Source: Nitrospirota bacterium | Lineage (GTDB): Bacteria; Nitrospirota; Thermodesulfovibrionia; Thermodesulfovibrionales; Dissulfurispiraceae | DNA length: 47,752 nt | Assembly: GCA_021847795.1 (NCBI GenBank) | Contig: JAJZPZ010000009.1 | Coordinates: 1-47,752 of the forward strand | Direction: 5' to 3' | Part shown: one piece after another, positions 9,812 through 20,113 of the stretch | Position numbering within the stretch: the first letter of the stretch is position 1 | How the letters are laid out: each line of letters opens with the position of its first letter | Notes under the pieces: model-generated | What the model was told of the DNA's origin: nothing | The model's input: only the letters and a program-made list of their open reading frames with translations | Databases searched by the model: none | Made by a program: the position numbers and the translations under genes

Positions 9812-11137
9812 ATGTTTGAGCTGGAAGATGCCGGAAGGCTGGTTGCAAAGATCAAAGTGATAGGTGTCGGAGGCGGCGGCGGGAATGCAATCAACAGCAT
9901 GGTTGCCGCCGATATTTTCGGCATTGAATTTATATCGGTCAATACCGACAGCCAGCACCTTGATGCGTCCCTGGCTCCGGTGAAAGTGCAGATAGGCGCT
10001 GAACTGACAAAGGGCCTGGGCGCGGGCTCGAACCCCACGGTAGGAAAACAGGCCGCCCACGATGACCGGGACGCCTTGATCAGCAGCATTGAAGGCGCTG
10101 ACATGGTTTTCATAACTGCCGGAATGGGCGGGGGAACGGGCACGGGGGCCGCTCCGGTCATTGCAAGCCTTGCAAAAGAGCTCGGCATCCTTACCGTCGG
10201 TGTTGTGACAAAACCCTTCTACTATGAGGGCAGGAAGAGATCGATAAACGCGGAAGACGGCCTGCGCGAACTCAAAAAGAATGTCGATACGCTTATAGTT
10301 ATCCCCAATGACAGGATACACCTTGTCGTGGAGAAAGGCACCCCGCTGCTGAAGTCCTTCTCCATCGCGAATGATGTCCTGCGGCAGGCCATCCAGGGCA
10401 TATCGGACCTGATCCTCATACCGGGGCTGATAAACCTTGATTTTGCCGATGTCAAGGCAGTCATGGAAAATGCGGGGAAGGCCGTGATCGGCATGGGAAT
10501 CTGCAGCGGGGACAGCGGCGCGTATGAAGCCGCGAAGAGGGCCATATCCAATCCCCTTCTTGAAGAGTCGTCCATAGAGGGCGCCAAGGGCATTCTCATA
10601 AATATAACCGGCGGGATCAACATGTCTCTTGATGCGGTGCAGCAGGCAGCCTCGCTGATACATGATTCCGCACACGATGAGGCAAATATCATACTGGGGG
10701 CGGTCATCAACTCCGATATGGAAGATGATGTGCGGGTGACTGTAATTGCCACCGGGCTTGAGGACAGGATCGAAAAAGCGGAACTGCCGCAGATCAAAAA
10801 GTGGGCGCCTAAAAGAACGCCTATGAATCTCAAAGGCTCGGAGAGGGTATTGGCCAAAAGCATCGGCTCAACGATAAAGGAGCTTGGACGGCAGCCCGAC
10901 GAGGTGCAGGAGATATTGCTGCACAAGGAATCAGGCGGCCCACCTGAAGATACACCGGACAAGATTCCCGGTTCCGAAGTCACGGGCAGCAAGGTTGCAG
11001 AGCCTGCAGCGCAGCAGTATGCAGTGGACCTTTCGGCATTACAGGAGGGTGGGCCGGGAGAGCCGCCCGCGAAAAAGCTGCCGGACAATCCTGATGATAT
11101 TTACGATATCCCTACGTTCCTGAGGAAACAGATATGA
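9812..11137 (+). CDS. ftsZ: Cell division protein FtsZ
   Basis: IKVIGVGGGGGNAINSMV, GMGGGTGTGAAPVIA, C-terminal DDIYDIPTFLRKQ; ATG at 9812 has a GGGAGG ribosome-binding site (ORF also open from ATG 9797). Confidence 0.96.
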   Translation: MFELEDAGRLVAKIKVIGVGGGGGNAINSMVAADIFGIEFISVNTDSQHLDASLAPVKVQIGAELTKGLGAGSNPTVGKQAAHDDRDALISSIEGADMVFITAGMGGGTGTGAAPVIASLAKELGILTVGVVTKPFYYEGRKRSINAEDGLRELKKNVDTLIVIPNDRIHLVVEKGTPLLKSFSIANDVLRQAIQGISDLILIPGLINLDFADVKAVMENAGKAVIGMGICSGDSGAYEAAKRAISNPLLEESSIEGAKGILINITGGINMSLDAVQQAASLIHDSAHDEANIILGAVINSDMEDDVRVTVIATGLEDRIEKAELPQIKKWAPKRTPMNLKGSERVLAKSIGSTIKELGRQPDEVQEILLHKESGGPPEDTPDKIPGSEVTGSKVAEPAAQQYAVDLSALQEGGPGEPPAKKLPDNPDDIYDIPTFLRKQI

Positions 11138-11253
11138 AAGACAGTGACTCTAAAGACAGTAACAAGTTAATAGTAACAAGTAACGAGTTAAAGACTAACG
11201 ACTCCAAAAACTCGTCACTCGTTACTCGTTACTGATAAGGTTAGTCGTTACTG
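11138..11253. repeat. A-type heptad hairpin repeat (A1)
   Basis: AGTAACA/AGTAACG/AGTTAAA/GACTAAC units followed by ACTCGTCACTCGTTACTCGTTACTG. Confidence 0.75.
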
Positions 11254-11261
11254 TAGCCGTC

Positions 11262-12953
11262 ATGGATCGTAAGCTGGTCGAAAAAGCAAAAGCACTCCTT
11301 TCAAAAGAACAGGGCACTGTCTATAAAGATCCCGGCGGAAAAATCAGCCTCTGCCTTGTTTATCCCAACACATACCATGTCGGCATGTCGAATCTCGGTT
11401 TCCAGGGTATATACGGGCTCCTCAATGCACGGGACGATGTGGTTTGCGAGAGGGCGTTTTTTCCTGACGGAGATGATGTCGAGATCTACCGGAGGACAGG
11501 GACCCCGGTCTTTTCGCTTGAATCAGGCAGGCCGCTGGACAGGTTCGACATAGTTGCTTTTTCCGTGTCCTTTGAAAATGATTATCCTAACATCCTCAAG
11601 ATACTGGACATTGCCAGGGTCCCCGCGCTCCCGTCGAAGAGGAATGAATTCCACCCGCTGATTATAGGAGGCGGTGTTTGCCTGTCCTTCAACCCAGAGC
11701 CGGTCTCGCCCGTGTTCGACATGATTTTCATCGGGGAGGCGGAAGAGTCCCTGAACGAGTTCCTCGACATGTACGGACATGAGATGGGACAACAGGAGGT
11801 CCCCCCGGGAGCCCGGGGCGCAGGGGGCCGGGCCGGAGGGTTTCACGGGCGGCTTAAAAGAAGCGCAGTGCGTATCGAAGGCGTTTATGTGCCGGAATTT
11901 TATTCCGTGGACTACGATGCAGAAGGGAGAATATCAGGAAGGACCGCGTCTAACGGGGCCCCTGAAACGGTCAGGAGGCGCTTTATCAAGGACCTGGCGC
12001 AATCTCCGGTTACAACGGCAATAGTCACGCCTGAATCGGAATTCTCCGGTATGTATCTTGTCGAGGCAATGAGAGGCTGCCCGTGGAACTGCAGGTTTTG
12101 CCTGGTCGGGCATGTTTACAGCCCGCCAAGGAGAAAGCCCCTGGACAGCATCCTTGCAGAGATAAACAGGGCGAGGGAGACAACAACAAAGGTGGGCATA
12201 ATAGGGCCTTCCCTTACGGACTACCCTTACATGGAAGATATACTATGCATCGAGGGCGTCGATTTTTCCATAACATCGCTGCGGGCGAGTGAAAAAAGCG
12301 CCGGGCTTGTCGAGCTTCTGAAGGGACACAAGAGCGTTTCCATTGCGCCTGAGGCAGGCACCGAGCGTATGCGCAGGATCATCAATAAAAGGATAACGGA
12401 GAAAGACATCCTGGACACTGCAAAGCTTATCCTGGATGCCGGGATCGAGAACCTGCGCCTTTATTTTATGATAGGCCTCCCTGCGGAAACCATGGAAGAT
12501 GTTTCAGGCATTGTCGAGCTTGTAAAGAAAATAAGGGGGTTTTCAGGCAGGAACTCTCTCATATTGAGTGTCAGCACCTTTGTCCCCAAGCCCTTTACTC
12601 CTTTTCAGTGGCACTCCATGGAGCCTCTCAACAGCGTTAAAGAGAAGCTGCATTTCATCAAAAAGGCCCTCAGGAACCTCAGGGGCGTTAAAGTATTTCA
12701 CGATGTGCCGAAATTCGCCCATATGCAGGGATTGTTTTCCCGGGGAGACAGGCGGGTCTTCAGTGTGCTGGAGTTCATGGCCGATACGGATGACTGGGTA
12801 AAGGCCTGCTCAGCAGCGGACGTGGACAGGGATTTTTACCTTTTCAGGAACAAAGAGTTCGGCGAGATGCTTCCCTGGGACTTTATCGATACCGGGATAT
12901 CAAAACAAAAACTATGGGACGAATATACCGAAGCGCTTTCCCTCCAGGGGTAA
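11262..12953 (+). CDS. Radical SAM protein, TIGR03960-like (B12-binding-type N-terminus)
   Basis: EAMRGCPWNCRFCLVG CxxxCxxC cluster motif, YPNTYHVGMSNLGFQGIYGLLN N-terminus, SIAPEAGTERMRRIINK. Confidence 0.85.
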   Translation: MDRKLVEKAKALLSKEQGTVYKDPGGKISLCLVYPNTYHVGMSNLGFQGIYGLLNARDDVVCERAFFPDGDDVEIYRRTGTPVFSLESGRPLDRFDIVAFSVSFENDYPNILKILDIARVPALPSKRNEFHPLIIGGGVCLSFNPEPVSPVFDMIFIGEAEESLNEFLDMYGHEMGQQEVPPGARGAGGRAGGFHGRLKRSAVRIEGVYVPEFYSVDYDAEGRISGRTASNGAPETVRRRFIKDLAQSPVTTAIVTPESEFSGMYLVEAMRGCPWNCRFCLVGHVYSPPRRKPLDSILAEINRARETTTKVGIIGPSLTDYPYMEDILCIEGVDFSITSLRASEKSAGLVELLKGHKSVSIAPEAGTERMRRIINKRITEKDILDTAKLILDAGIENLRLYFMIGLPAETMEDVSGIVELVKKIRGFSGRNSLILSVSTFVPKPFTPFQWHSMEPLNSVKEKLHFIKKALRNLRGVKVFHDVPKFAHMQGLFSRGDRRVFSVLEFMADTDDWVKACSAADVDRDFYLFRNKEFGEMLPWDFIDTGISKQKLWDEYTEALSLQG

Positions 12954-13209
12954 GCTTTTTGTTCATTTCCTTGTATAATTAAAGCAGGAGAATACCCTTT
13001 CCCTATATTTAAATCCCGGTATATTTATAACCAATTGAAATATAAATAAAACTCGGCAGCTATAAAAATAATATATATAATTATAATGGAAACTGCGATA
13101 GGATATAAGTAGGAAGAGCTTGCAAGCGATTCAGCCCCCCCATTCCTGCCGGAGCGGGGAGTGCCTTAGTTGATGTATTCACTCCAACCCCATTGTGTGG
13201 GAGGTCTCT

Positions 13210-13440
13210 ATGGATCATGAAGACAGAATAGGAGATTCCTCTACCCTGGTTTTGTGGACCGATTTAAGAAATCATCTTGCCGGCGAGAACTGGTGCTGCT
13301 CTGCCATCAAAGAGAGCGGGATAGAGTTCCTGCCCATAGAGGAAACATGCCCGGACTTTATTATGCACAGGATAAAAATAAACTTCTGCCCCCATTGCGG
13401 ACAGAGGCTGCACAATGACTGGAACCGGCATAGTTTTTAG
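13210..13440 (+). CDS. Small zinc-ribbon-like protein of unknown function
   Basis: MDHEDRIGDSS...NWCC...CPDF...NFCPHCGQRL; GGGAGG-like ribosome-binding site upstream of ATG 13210. Confidence 0.55.
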   Translation: MDHEDRIGDSSTLVLWTDLRNHLAGENWCCSAIKESGIEFLPIEETCPDFIMHRIKINFCPHCGQRLHNDWNRHSF

Positions 13441-13579
13441 CGGGCCCGGAATGACTGTGACACGACCTGAAGGGACCGCCCCTGCCGCAATAGCAGATAA
13501 ACCGCCTATGCAGGGAATTCAGGACGGAAATATCCAGGTGATTTTTCGCCGCTGAATTTTGTAGTATATCTGCACGGCA

Positions 13580-14107
13580 ATGGGACAGATAAAAAAAGCG
13601 ATAGGTGTTTTCCTTATTATCATGATGGCTGCCGTTTTTTTTCACCTGTTATCTCTCCCTGAGAGCGCATCGGCAGCAACGACCGGCGCCGACAGGGTAT
13701 TTATCGTCAAGAGCAAGAGGATCATGCTCCTGATGAGAGACGGGGAAATCCTGAAGGCATACAGGATATCCCTGGGAATGCAGCCTGTAGGGCGCAAGGT
13801 CCGGGCAGGTGATAAAAGGACCCCTGAAGGAAGCTATGTCCTGGACTCGAGAAATCCGAACAGCAGGTTCCATCTCGCACTCCATGTATCCTACCCGAAT
13901 GAATCCGATATGGCGAATGCGAGAAGACTCGGGGTATCTCCAGGCGGCGATATTATGATCCATGGACTGTCGGGCAACACGGCAGGGTTTGGGGAATTGT
14001 ACGGGCATGAGGACTGGACAAACGGATGCATTGCCGTCACCAATGCCGAAATTGAAGAGATATGGAAGCTTGTGCCCGACGGGACGCCCATCGAGATAAA
14101 ACCCTAA
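13580..14107 (+). CDS. L,D-transpeptidase (YkuD domain)
   Basis: IMIHGLSGN...DWTNGCIAVTNAEIEEIW (HGx..SxGC-type catalytic region), N-terminal signal sequence. Confidence 0.85.
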   Translation: MGQIKKAIGVFLIIMMAAVFFHLLSLPESASAATTGADRVFIVKSKRIMLLMRDGEILKAYRISLGMQPVGRKVRAGDKRTPEGSYVLDSRNPNSRFHLALHVSYPNESDMANARRLGVSPGGDIMIHGLSGNTAGFGELYGHEDWTNGCIAVTNAEIEEIWKLVPDGTPIEIKP

Positions 14108-14260
14108 GCACGAAGCAAACGACAAATCCGAAATCCGAATATCTAAATCCTAAACAATATCTAAATTCAAAATGCTCCAAACACTTTGTCGATGTGGCGC
14201 CGGGCTGCATGCGTGCATTTGTGGAAACTGAGCTGAAGGCACGAATGCAAGCCCGGCACT
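14103..14260. repeat. B-type heptad repeat arm (B1) plus GCCGGGC(T)TGCA hairpin
   Basis: CCTAAGCACGAA...AAATCCGAAATCCGAATATCTAAATCCTAAAC, then GCCGGGCTGCA 14199-14209 pairing with TGCAAGCCCGGC 14246-14257. Confidence 0.65.
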
Positions 14261-14313
14261 ATCTTCCCCCTATCTTCCCCATGACTCCGTCCAATCCCTT
14301 CCCCTTTATCACG

Positions 14314-15921
14314 TTAAACTTTAAACTGTCCCACGATCTCCGCAAGCTTTGTGGAGAGCCTTGCCAGGTCGGAGGCCGACTGGGCTATCTGTTCAGAACT
14401 GCTGTGCGTTTCTTTTGTAACATTTGCCACTGTCTCGATATCGCCGGTTATCTGTTCAGAAACCGTGGACATCTCTTCTGTTGCAGAGGCGATCTGCTGA
14501 ACCATGGATTGCAGACCATTCACGCTGCTTACTATATTGTTCAAGGCGCTGCCGGCCTTGGTTGATAATTCCACGCCTACATTTACCCTCTTCGTCCCCT
14601 CTTCCATGGAGGCAACAGCCTTTTCGACTTCGTCCTGAATCGCGTTTATCATCCCGCCTATCTCGGAGGTCGCTGTGGCAGTCCTCTCCGCCAGTTTTCT
14701 CACCTCATCTGCTACTACGGCGAACCCTCTCCCCTGCTCCCCCGCTCTTGCCGCCTCTATTGCCGCATTCAGGGCGAGGAGATTCGTCTGGTCAGCGATA
14801 TCATTAATTACACTCACTATCTTTCCAATCTGCTTTGAGCGCTCTCCAAGAGATTCCATAAGCGAAGCGGATTCCCCTACCGTAGTGGCAATTGCCTTGA
14901 CCTCTTCTACTGCATTGTTGACTATGCTCCCTCCTTCTTGCGCCACATCAGTTGTTTCTTTTGCAGAAGACGCAATAGTTGAAGCATTCTTCGCTATGTC
15001 AATAACCGTCTGGGACATCTCTGCTGTTGAAGTGGCGATCTGTGATGCCCTGCCGGACTGCTCAGCGACACCCCTGCTCATCTGCTCCGAACTGGCACTC
15101 AGCTGCTCGCTCGCCGAGGCAGCGCTGTCGGCAGTGGACTTTATTTCTGCCACGATTCTCTTCAATTTATCCGCCATCTCCCCTATGGAGGAAAGCAATT
15201 GCCCTGTCTCATCCTTGCTATCCACCTTGATCTTTACCGTAAGGTCCCCCTTTGCGATGGTATCCGCCGCCTCAACCGCCCTGCTCAAAGGGGTATTGAT
15301 CTTCCGGGACAGCCAGGTAAGGGTGATTGTGGTAAAAGCTGCAACTATCAGTCCGACAACGACGGCAAACATCCTGATGACCTCATTGCTGGAGACCACG
15401 CTGCCCAGATTTTTCCCCATTACCTGGACATGGATTTGAGTTATATCCGTTACGTCTTTTTCAAGTTCGGTCGTCATTTGGTCGAATTTATCCATCAATT
15501 TGTTGCCTTCGCTGCGGCTTTTTTCAAGGTAGACATTTGTCATCTCTTTCCCCAAACTGTAAAAGGCTTCGAACTGTGGCCCCAGTGTTTTTAATTTCCG
15601 GAGGTGCTCAGGAACCGTATCGGCCTGAATCGCATTCTCGAGGTGGCTTCTGAATTCGGCGGCGGCAAGATCCGCTTCCTTCAAAGACTCCCTATGGCCG
15701 GTCGCAGCAGCATCCGACAGATACTGCTGTACCTCTGCGAGGTAGAACCTCATCTCGTGCGTGTTGTTCAGCACGACGGAGATTTCCTTGTCCAGCCGTA
15801 TCAATTGGCTGTTCTGATCAGTCAATTTCTTTACTATTATCCCGGCATATAAAACCATACAGAACAGAATGAAGACAGTTACAAACCTCAATGTCTTTTT
15901 AACGCTTAAGTTCTTTAGCAT
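14314..15921 (-). CDS. Methyl-accepting chemotaxis protein
   Basis: Two TMs, HAMP, MCP hairpin tip [38 protein letters not shown]. Confidence 0.95.
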   Translation of the reverse strand: MLKNLSVKKTLRFVTVFILFCMVLYAGIIVKKLTDQNSQLIRLDKEISVVLNNTHEMRFYLAEVQQYLSDAAATGHRESLKEADLAAAEFRSHLENAIQADTVPEHLRKLKTLGPQFEAFYSLGKEMTNVYLEKSRSEGNKLMDKFDQMTTELEKDVTDITQIHVQVMGKNLGSVVSSNEVIRMFAVVVGLIVAAFTTITLTWLSRKINTPLSRAVEAADTIAKGDLTVKIKVDSKDETGQLLSSIGEMADKLKRIVAEIKSTADSAASASEQLSASSEQMSRGVAEQSGRASQIATSTAEMSQTVIDIAKNASTIASSAKETTDVAQEGGSIVNNAVEEVKAIATTVGESASLMESLGERSKQIGKIVSVINDIADQTNLLALNAAIEAARAGEQGRGFAVVADEVRKLAERTATATSEIGGMINAIQDEVEKAVASMEEGTKRVNVGVELSTKAGSALNNIVSSVNGLQSMVQQIASATEEMSTVSEQITGDIETVANVTKETHSSSEQIAQSASDLARLSTKLAEIVGQFKV

Positions 15922-15932
15922 TTTACACCTCC

Positions 15933-16403
15933 TTAGCTGTTTTCATCAGCAATGTGCCCGGTTCTGCCAAATAACCCATCGATATCAAGCAATATAATCA
16001 ACCTTTCTTCTTGCTTTGCTATTCCCTCGATAAACTCCGTGTTTATATCCGATGCCATCTGCGGCGCCGGCTCCACAACGCTCGATGGGATTCGCAAAAC
16101 CTCCGATACCGAATCTACTACGAGTCCCGTGGTTATCTCCTGGATGTCCATTATCACTATCCTTGACTGCTCCTTGTTTTCACTTTCTGCCATTCCGAAT
16201 TTCTTCCTCAGGTTTATAACAGGGATAACCTTGCCCCTGAGGTTAATGACTCCTTCCACATAGGGCGGGGAATTGGGCATTCGCGTAATCTCTTTTATCC
16301 TGTTTATCTCCTGGACTTTCAGAATATCAACTGCGTAGTCATTATTACCGAGTGTAAAGGTAACAAATTGCAAAAGCTGATCCGTTGCCGCCAAAGTGCT
16401 CAT
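15933..16403 (-). CDS. Chemotaxis coupling protein CheW
   Basis: [38 protein letters not shown]. Confidence 0.94.
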   Translation of the reverse strand: MSTLAATDQLLQFVTFTLGNNDYAVDILKVQEINRIKEITRMPNSPPYVEGVINLRGKVIPVINLRKKFGMAESENKEQSRIVIMDIQEITTGLVVDSVSEVLRIPSSVVEPAPQMASDINTEFIEGIAKQEERLIILLDIDGLFGRTGHIADENS

Positions 16404-16476
16404 TTTAAGCCTCCTTTCTTTTGCAGATTTGTCCGCATCTCCTCAAAAAACCCGATCTGTTCAATACGTCCTCTCA

Positions 16477-16878
16477 TTAAGATGAGGGGAAGCCTTTTTC
16501 ATGCCTACACAGAATATCTCCAACACGTTTCACCAACTCCTGCGAATCAAACGGTTTGACCAGTAAGTCGAAGCAGCAGTTGCGCACCAGTTCGGTGATC
16601 AAAATCCTGTCTACATGGTTGGTGGTCACGAGAATCGGAATAGAAAGGCACTGCCTCTCGAGCTTATAAATCAACTCCACACCGTGTATCCCGGGCATTT
16701 TCACGTCTATCAGCAACAGATCAAAGGGTTCGCCTTTCTCCTGTGCATCGAGTATCGTTGAGAGCGCTGCAGCCTCATCCTCCGCTTCGCTGATTTTGTA
16801 ACCGGCCTTTTGCAATGCGACAGCAGCTGCAAAACGGGAATTAGGCATTGTATCAATTACCAGAATATTGTTTTTCAT
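16477..16878 (-). CDS. Response regulator, receiver domain only (CheY-like)
   Basis: MKNNILVIDT start, LLLIDVKMPGIHG phosphoacceptor, VKPFDSQELV; the internal ATG start is more plausible than 16899. Confidence 0.88.
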   Translation of the reverse strand: MKNNILVIDTMPNSRFAAAVALQKAGYKISEAEDEAAALSTILDAQEKGEPFDLLLIDVKMPGIHGVELIYKLERQCLSIPILVTTNHVDRILITELVRNCCFDLLVKPFDSQELVKRVGDILCRHEKGFPSS

Positions 16879-17120
16879 GTCCTTTAACTCCTTCCTCAAA
16901 AAGAGGCTCGATTCTGCTATCCCTGAAGCATATGTAATGCCATTGCGTCTGGAATGCGTTTTTTTCTCGACAGATCAAATGGATCCGCAGACTCTCACAA
17001 AAATCCCGGTGGATGGATTGGTAAGACAATTATTAATAAGGCGACGGGGAAACAGTAAAAAGAGCTTTAATTAAAGCGGCTTATCAAGTTAAGAGAATTA
17101 TTGCAGGTGCAAAAAATGTC

Positions 17121-18536
17121 TCAGGTATTTCTTTTTAACCTCTTATTAAGGGCCTGGCGCGTTATGCCCAGAAGTGATGCGGCAATACCCTGGTTCCCAT
17201 TGGATCTCTTCAGCGCGTCCGATATGAGATGGTTTTCAGCTTCTTTCAATGTGGGGAAGCGCCCGGAATTGCCGGACAGTAGATTTGTCTCTTGCGCCGG
17301 CAGAGGGGAAATGTCCTGGTATGAAAGGCGTTCCTCTTCGATAATCTCTTTAAAGCTGTCCATTGACAGTATGCCGGACTTATGCCGCGCCACTGCATCA
17401 AAAACCATAGCTTGAAGCTCGCGTATATTGCCCGGGAAATCCGAAGTCGACAGAAATGTCATAAGCTCGGCAGGAGGCGTGGGTTTCTTTTTGTTCAAAG
17501 CCCCTGCCGCCTCTCTAAGGAAATGGTCTGTCAGGAGAGGGATATCCTCAAGTCTTTCTCTAAGAGGCGGGATATGGATTTGATGGGCGCGCAGGCGATA
17601 ATAAAGGTCTTTGCGGAACTTTCCCATGGAAATCAGCTTATGGAGAGCCTGGTTGGTGGCGAAAATAATACGGGCATCACTTTGCTTCGGGATGTCGGAT
17701 CCAAGGGGGTAATACTCATGTTCCTGGAGAAGGCGGAGAAGTTTCGCCTGAGAGGCTTCGCTTAAATCACCAATTTCATCAAGAAATAATGTTCCACCGG
17801 AAGCTTGGCTGATCAGCCCCTCTCTCGACTGCTCGGCTCCTGTAAATGAACCTTTCTTATGCCCGAATAATGTATCCGAAAACATGGTATCATCCAATCC
17901 CGCGATATTTATTGCAACAAAAGCCCCCTTACGTTTACTCAGGGAATGTATCGCCCTTGCAATCAATTCTTTACCTACTCCTGTTTCGCCGGTAATCAAA
18001 GCAGGCTGCTGGGAGGTGGCGATAACCTCTACGTATTTGAAAACAGCAAGCATTTTTTTGCTGCTCGTTATTATCGACGAAAAAACGGACTCATGTTCAA
18101 GCCGGTCTGTAAGGAGATATTGCTTTAAGGACGAGACCTCGTTGCGCAAAGAATAGATTTCCAGCGCCTTTGTAATTCTGGATATGAAAATACCATCATC
18201 CACCGGCTTTACAAGATAATCAAAAGCTCCTGCCTTCATACACTCCACTGCGATCTCGATCTCATTCACCGCAGTCATGACAATCACTGGGATGTGAGGG
18301 AAGTTGTGGCTGAGTTCGCCAAGCAACTCTTTCCCGGCGATGTGCGGCATCATGAGATCCAGTACGATCACCGCCACCTCCTGTTGTGCAAGGAGATGCA
18401 TGACCTCCCTGCTGTCTTCGACGGTTACGATATTCTCCACGCCCCTGATATGCAACATCCTGCTGATACTGCGCAGGGCATTCGGCTCATCATCTATGAG
18501 AAGTATCGGTAAGGCAAAGTTGATCAACCGGTCCAT
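17121..18536 (-). CDS. Sigma-54-dependent response regulator (REC-AAA+-Fis, NtrC family)
   Basis: ILLIDDEPNA, VLDLMMP, GETGVGKELIARAIH, GSFTGAEQ, GGTLFLDEIGDL, C-terminal Fis HTH. Confidence 0.94.
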   Translation of the reverse strand: MDRLINFALPILLIDDEPNALRSISRMLHIRGVENIVTVEDSREVMHLLAQQEVAVIVLDLMMPHIAGKELLGELSHNFPHIPVIVMTAVNEIEIAVECMKAGAFDYLVKPVDDGIFISRITKALEIYSLRNEVSSLKQYLLTDRLEHESVFSSIITSSKKMLAVFKYVEVIATSQQPALITGETGVGKELIARAIHSLSKRKGAFVAINIAGLDDTMFSDTLFGHKKGSFTGAEQSREGLISQASGGTLFLDEIGDLSEASQAKLLRLLQEHEYYPLGSDIPKQSDARIIFATNQALHKLISMGKFRKDLYYRLRAHQIHIPPLRERLEDIPLLTDHFLREAAGALNKKKPTPPAELMTFLSTSDFPGNIRELQAMVFDAVARHKSGILSMDSFKEIIEEERLSYQDISPLPAQETNLLSGNSGRFPTLKEAENHLISDALKRSNGNQGIAASLLGITRQALNKRLKRNT

Positions 18537-18833
18537 TATTTATCCTTATTACGTTGAGCGTACTGTTGGTCCCGGCATAACGACCATACCTGCACTCAAC
18601 CCCAACTGTATGCTGTTGCCAAGAGGACCAGGCACTTCATATTCTGCCATACTTGGAGCGCCCTCGCAGGACTTGCCGCTTGACTGGGCATGTCCCAGAC
18701 CAACAAACGTTTTGTCGCTATTTTACTTTAAAACCTGTATCATAGTCGATAGTTATGAAAGAGGATATGGTTTTACCGCCCGCACGCCGGTTGACCGCTT
18801 TCCTCTGTAAAGAGTTCTTGTAGGGTGAGCGGC

Positions 18834-18960
18834 GCCTGGCTTGCAGATGTGCAAATGCATAAATGCAAGCCAGGCACTTTGAATGCTGACACGTTTTGGA
18901 TTTGGGTCATTGGGATTTCGGATTTGTTTGGAATTTGGTGCTTGGGATTTGGCGCTTGCT
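18834..18960. repeat. Hairpin GCCTGGCTTGCA...TGCAAGCCAGGC plus B-type heptad repeat (B2)
   Basis: Perfect 12-bp stem (18834-18845 with 18864-18875); then TTTTGGATTTGGGTCATTGGGATTTCGGATTTGTTTGGAATTTGG. Confidence 0.7.
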
Positions 18961-19575
18961 TTAATAGATGAGGTCCAGCAGCCTGTCTGCACGCTCCCGG
19001 TCAAGGCCCTTCAGGACAATGTATTCCGCAATAGCTCCGTCCCTGTCGCCGCTCAGGATATAACCAACGCCGAGGCTGAAGTGCGCCGTCGGGTCTTCGG
19101 GCTTAAGCCCTACCGCCTTCCTGAGCATATTGAGGGCCTCCGGGTAATCTCCGAGAATCAGGGCAATGGCGCCGAGTTTGTTGTAGAGCGAAGGTTCCCC
19201 CGGCCTGAGGTCCAGGGCGCGCCGGTAAGAGTCCGCGGCTGCCCTGTACCTGCCGAGTTTGTAATATTCGGAGCCGAGACTGACATAGGCCTCGAAAAAA
19301 ACAGGCGCTATTTTCAATGCCTGTTTATACTCTTCAACGGCTTTTTCATATTTTTTTGCCTTGTCATAAGCAGAACCGAGCAGAAAACAGATATGTGCAT
19401 TATCCGGGTTTTCCTGTGGCAGTGCAGGTGATGCATGGGAAGGCAGTGTATTCATCTGCTTAAGCATGGCATCGGGCCTTTCTGTAAAGGCATGTGCAGG
19501 CGCCGCTATTAAGAGAGAGAGCAGGAGCAGGAAAGTGATGGGGGCGTAAGATTGTTTTTGTGCAGAGAGAACCAC
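18961..19575 (-). CDS. TPR-repeat protein, secreted or lipid-anchored
   Basis: Signal peptide-like N-terminus, three to four TPR units (ALKIAPVFFEAYVSLGSEYYKLGRYRAAADSYRRAL). Confidence 0.85.
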   Translation of the reverse strand: MVLSAQKQSYAPITFLLLLSLLIAAPAHAFTERPDAMLKQMNTLPSHASPALPQENPDNAHICFLLGSAYDKAKKYEKAVEEYKQALKIAPVFFEAYVSLGSEYYKLGRYRAAADSYRRALDLRPGEPSLYNKLGAIALILGDYPEALNMLRKAVGLKPEDPTAHFSLGVGYILSGDRDGAIAEYIVLKGLDRERADRLLDLIY

Positions 19576-20037
19576 TTATGTTGTAATTTCAAAAATGAAG
19601 TCTATTTCCACCGGCGAATTCAGGGGCAGAATGGAAACCCCTACCGCAGCCCGCGCATGTCTGCCGGCTTCTCCGAATATCTCGAAAAGAAGTTCCGATG
19701 CCGCATTCAGTACCTTTGGCTGGTCCGTAAAGTCAGCGCCGGATGCCACATAGCCGTTTACTTTTACGCACCTGCGTACCCGGTCAAGACCGCCGGTATG
19801 GGCTTTCAGCACGGAAAGGGCATTGATTGCGGCCTGCCGCGCATCTTCCCGGGCCTCCTCAAGGGTAACAGTCTCTCCCACCCTGCCTGTTCGCGTCAGC
19901 TTGCCGCTCCGGAGTGGAAGCTGGCCGCTCAGGAACAGGAGATTGCCTGCCTGCACGCAGGGCACATAAGACCCGAGCGGCTTCGGGATTTCAAAAAGGG
20001 TGATGCCCAGTTCTTTTATTTTATCTTCAGGTGACAT
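19576..20037 (-). CDS. RidA family protein (Rid/YjgF/UK114)
   Basis: GSYVPCVQAGNLLFLSGQLPLRSGKL, QAAINALSVLKAHTGGLDRVRR. Confidence 0.9.
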   Translation of the reverse strand: MSPEDKIKELGITLFEIPKPLGSYVPCVQAGNLLFLSGQLPLRSGKLTRTGRVGETVTLEEAREDARQAAINALSVLKAHTGGLDRVRRCVKVNGYVASGADFTDQPKVLNAASELLFEIFGEAGRHARAAVGVSILPLNSPVEIDFIFEITT

Positions 20038-20050
20038 TGTTTAAATCCTT

Positions 20051-20095
20051 AACCACAGAGAACACAGAGATATCCTTAGGGTTTTCTCTGTGGTT
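20051..20095. repeat. AACCACAGAG...CTCTGTGGTT dyad repeat between leuC and ridA
   Basis: AACCACAGAGAACACAGAGA / TTTTCTCTGTGGTTT. Confidence 0.65.
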
Positions 20096-20113
20096 TATTT
20101 AATCGTTTATCAA

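Noticed and set aside
11138-11253. Possible CRISPR array or tandem direct repeat
   Set aside because: Units are 7-nt degenerate heptads with mirror complementarity and no unique spacers of uniform length; no cas genes seen.
14662-15439. Plus-strand 254-aa Ser/Ala-rich ORF antisense to the MCP gene
   Set aside because: Antisense of repetitive coiled-coil coding sequence; composition is an artefact of MCP codons.
17860-17890. GSFTGA in the NtrC-type regulator as a loss of sigma-54 contact
   Set aside because: The second position of the GAFTGA loop varies in functional activators; the substitution alone is not evidence of lost sigma-54 dependence.
18304-18810. 168-aa plus-strand ORF overlapping the NtrC-type gene 5' end and intergenic region
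   Set aside because: Mostly antisense to the receiver domain; no ribosome-binding site or recognisable domain.
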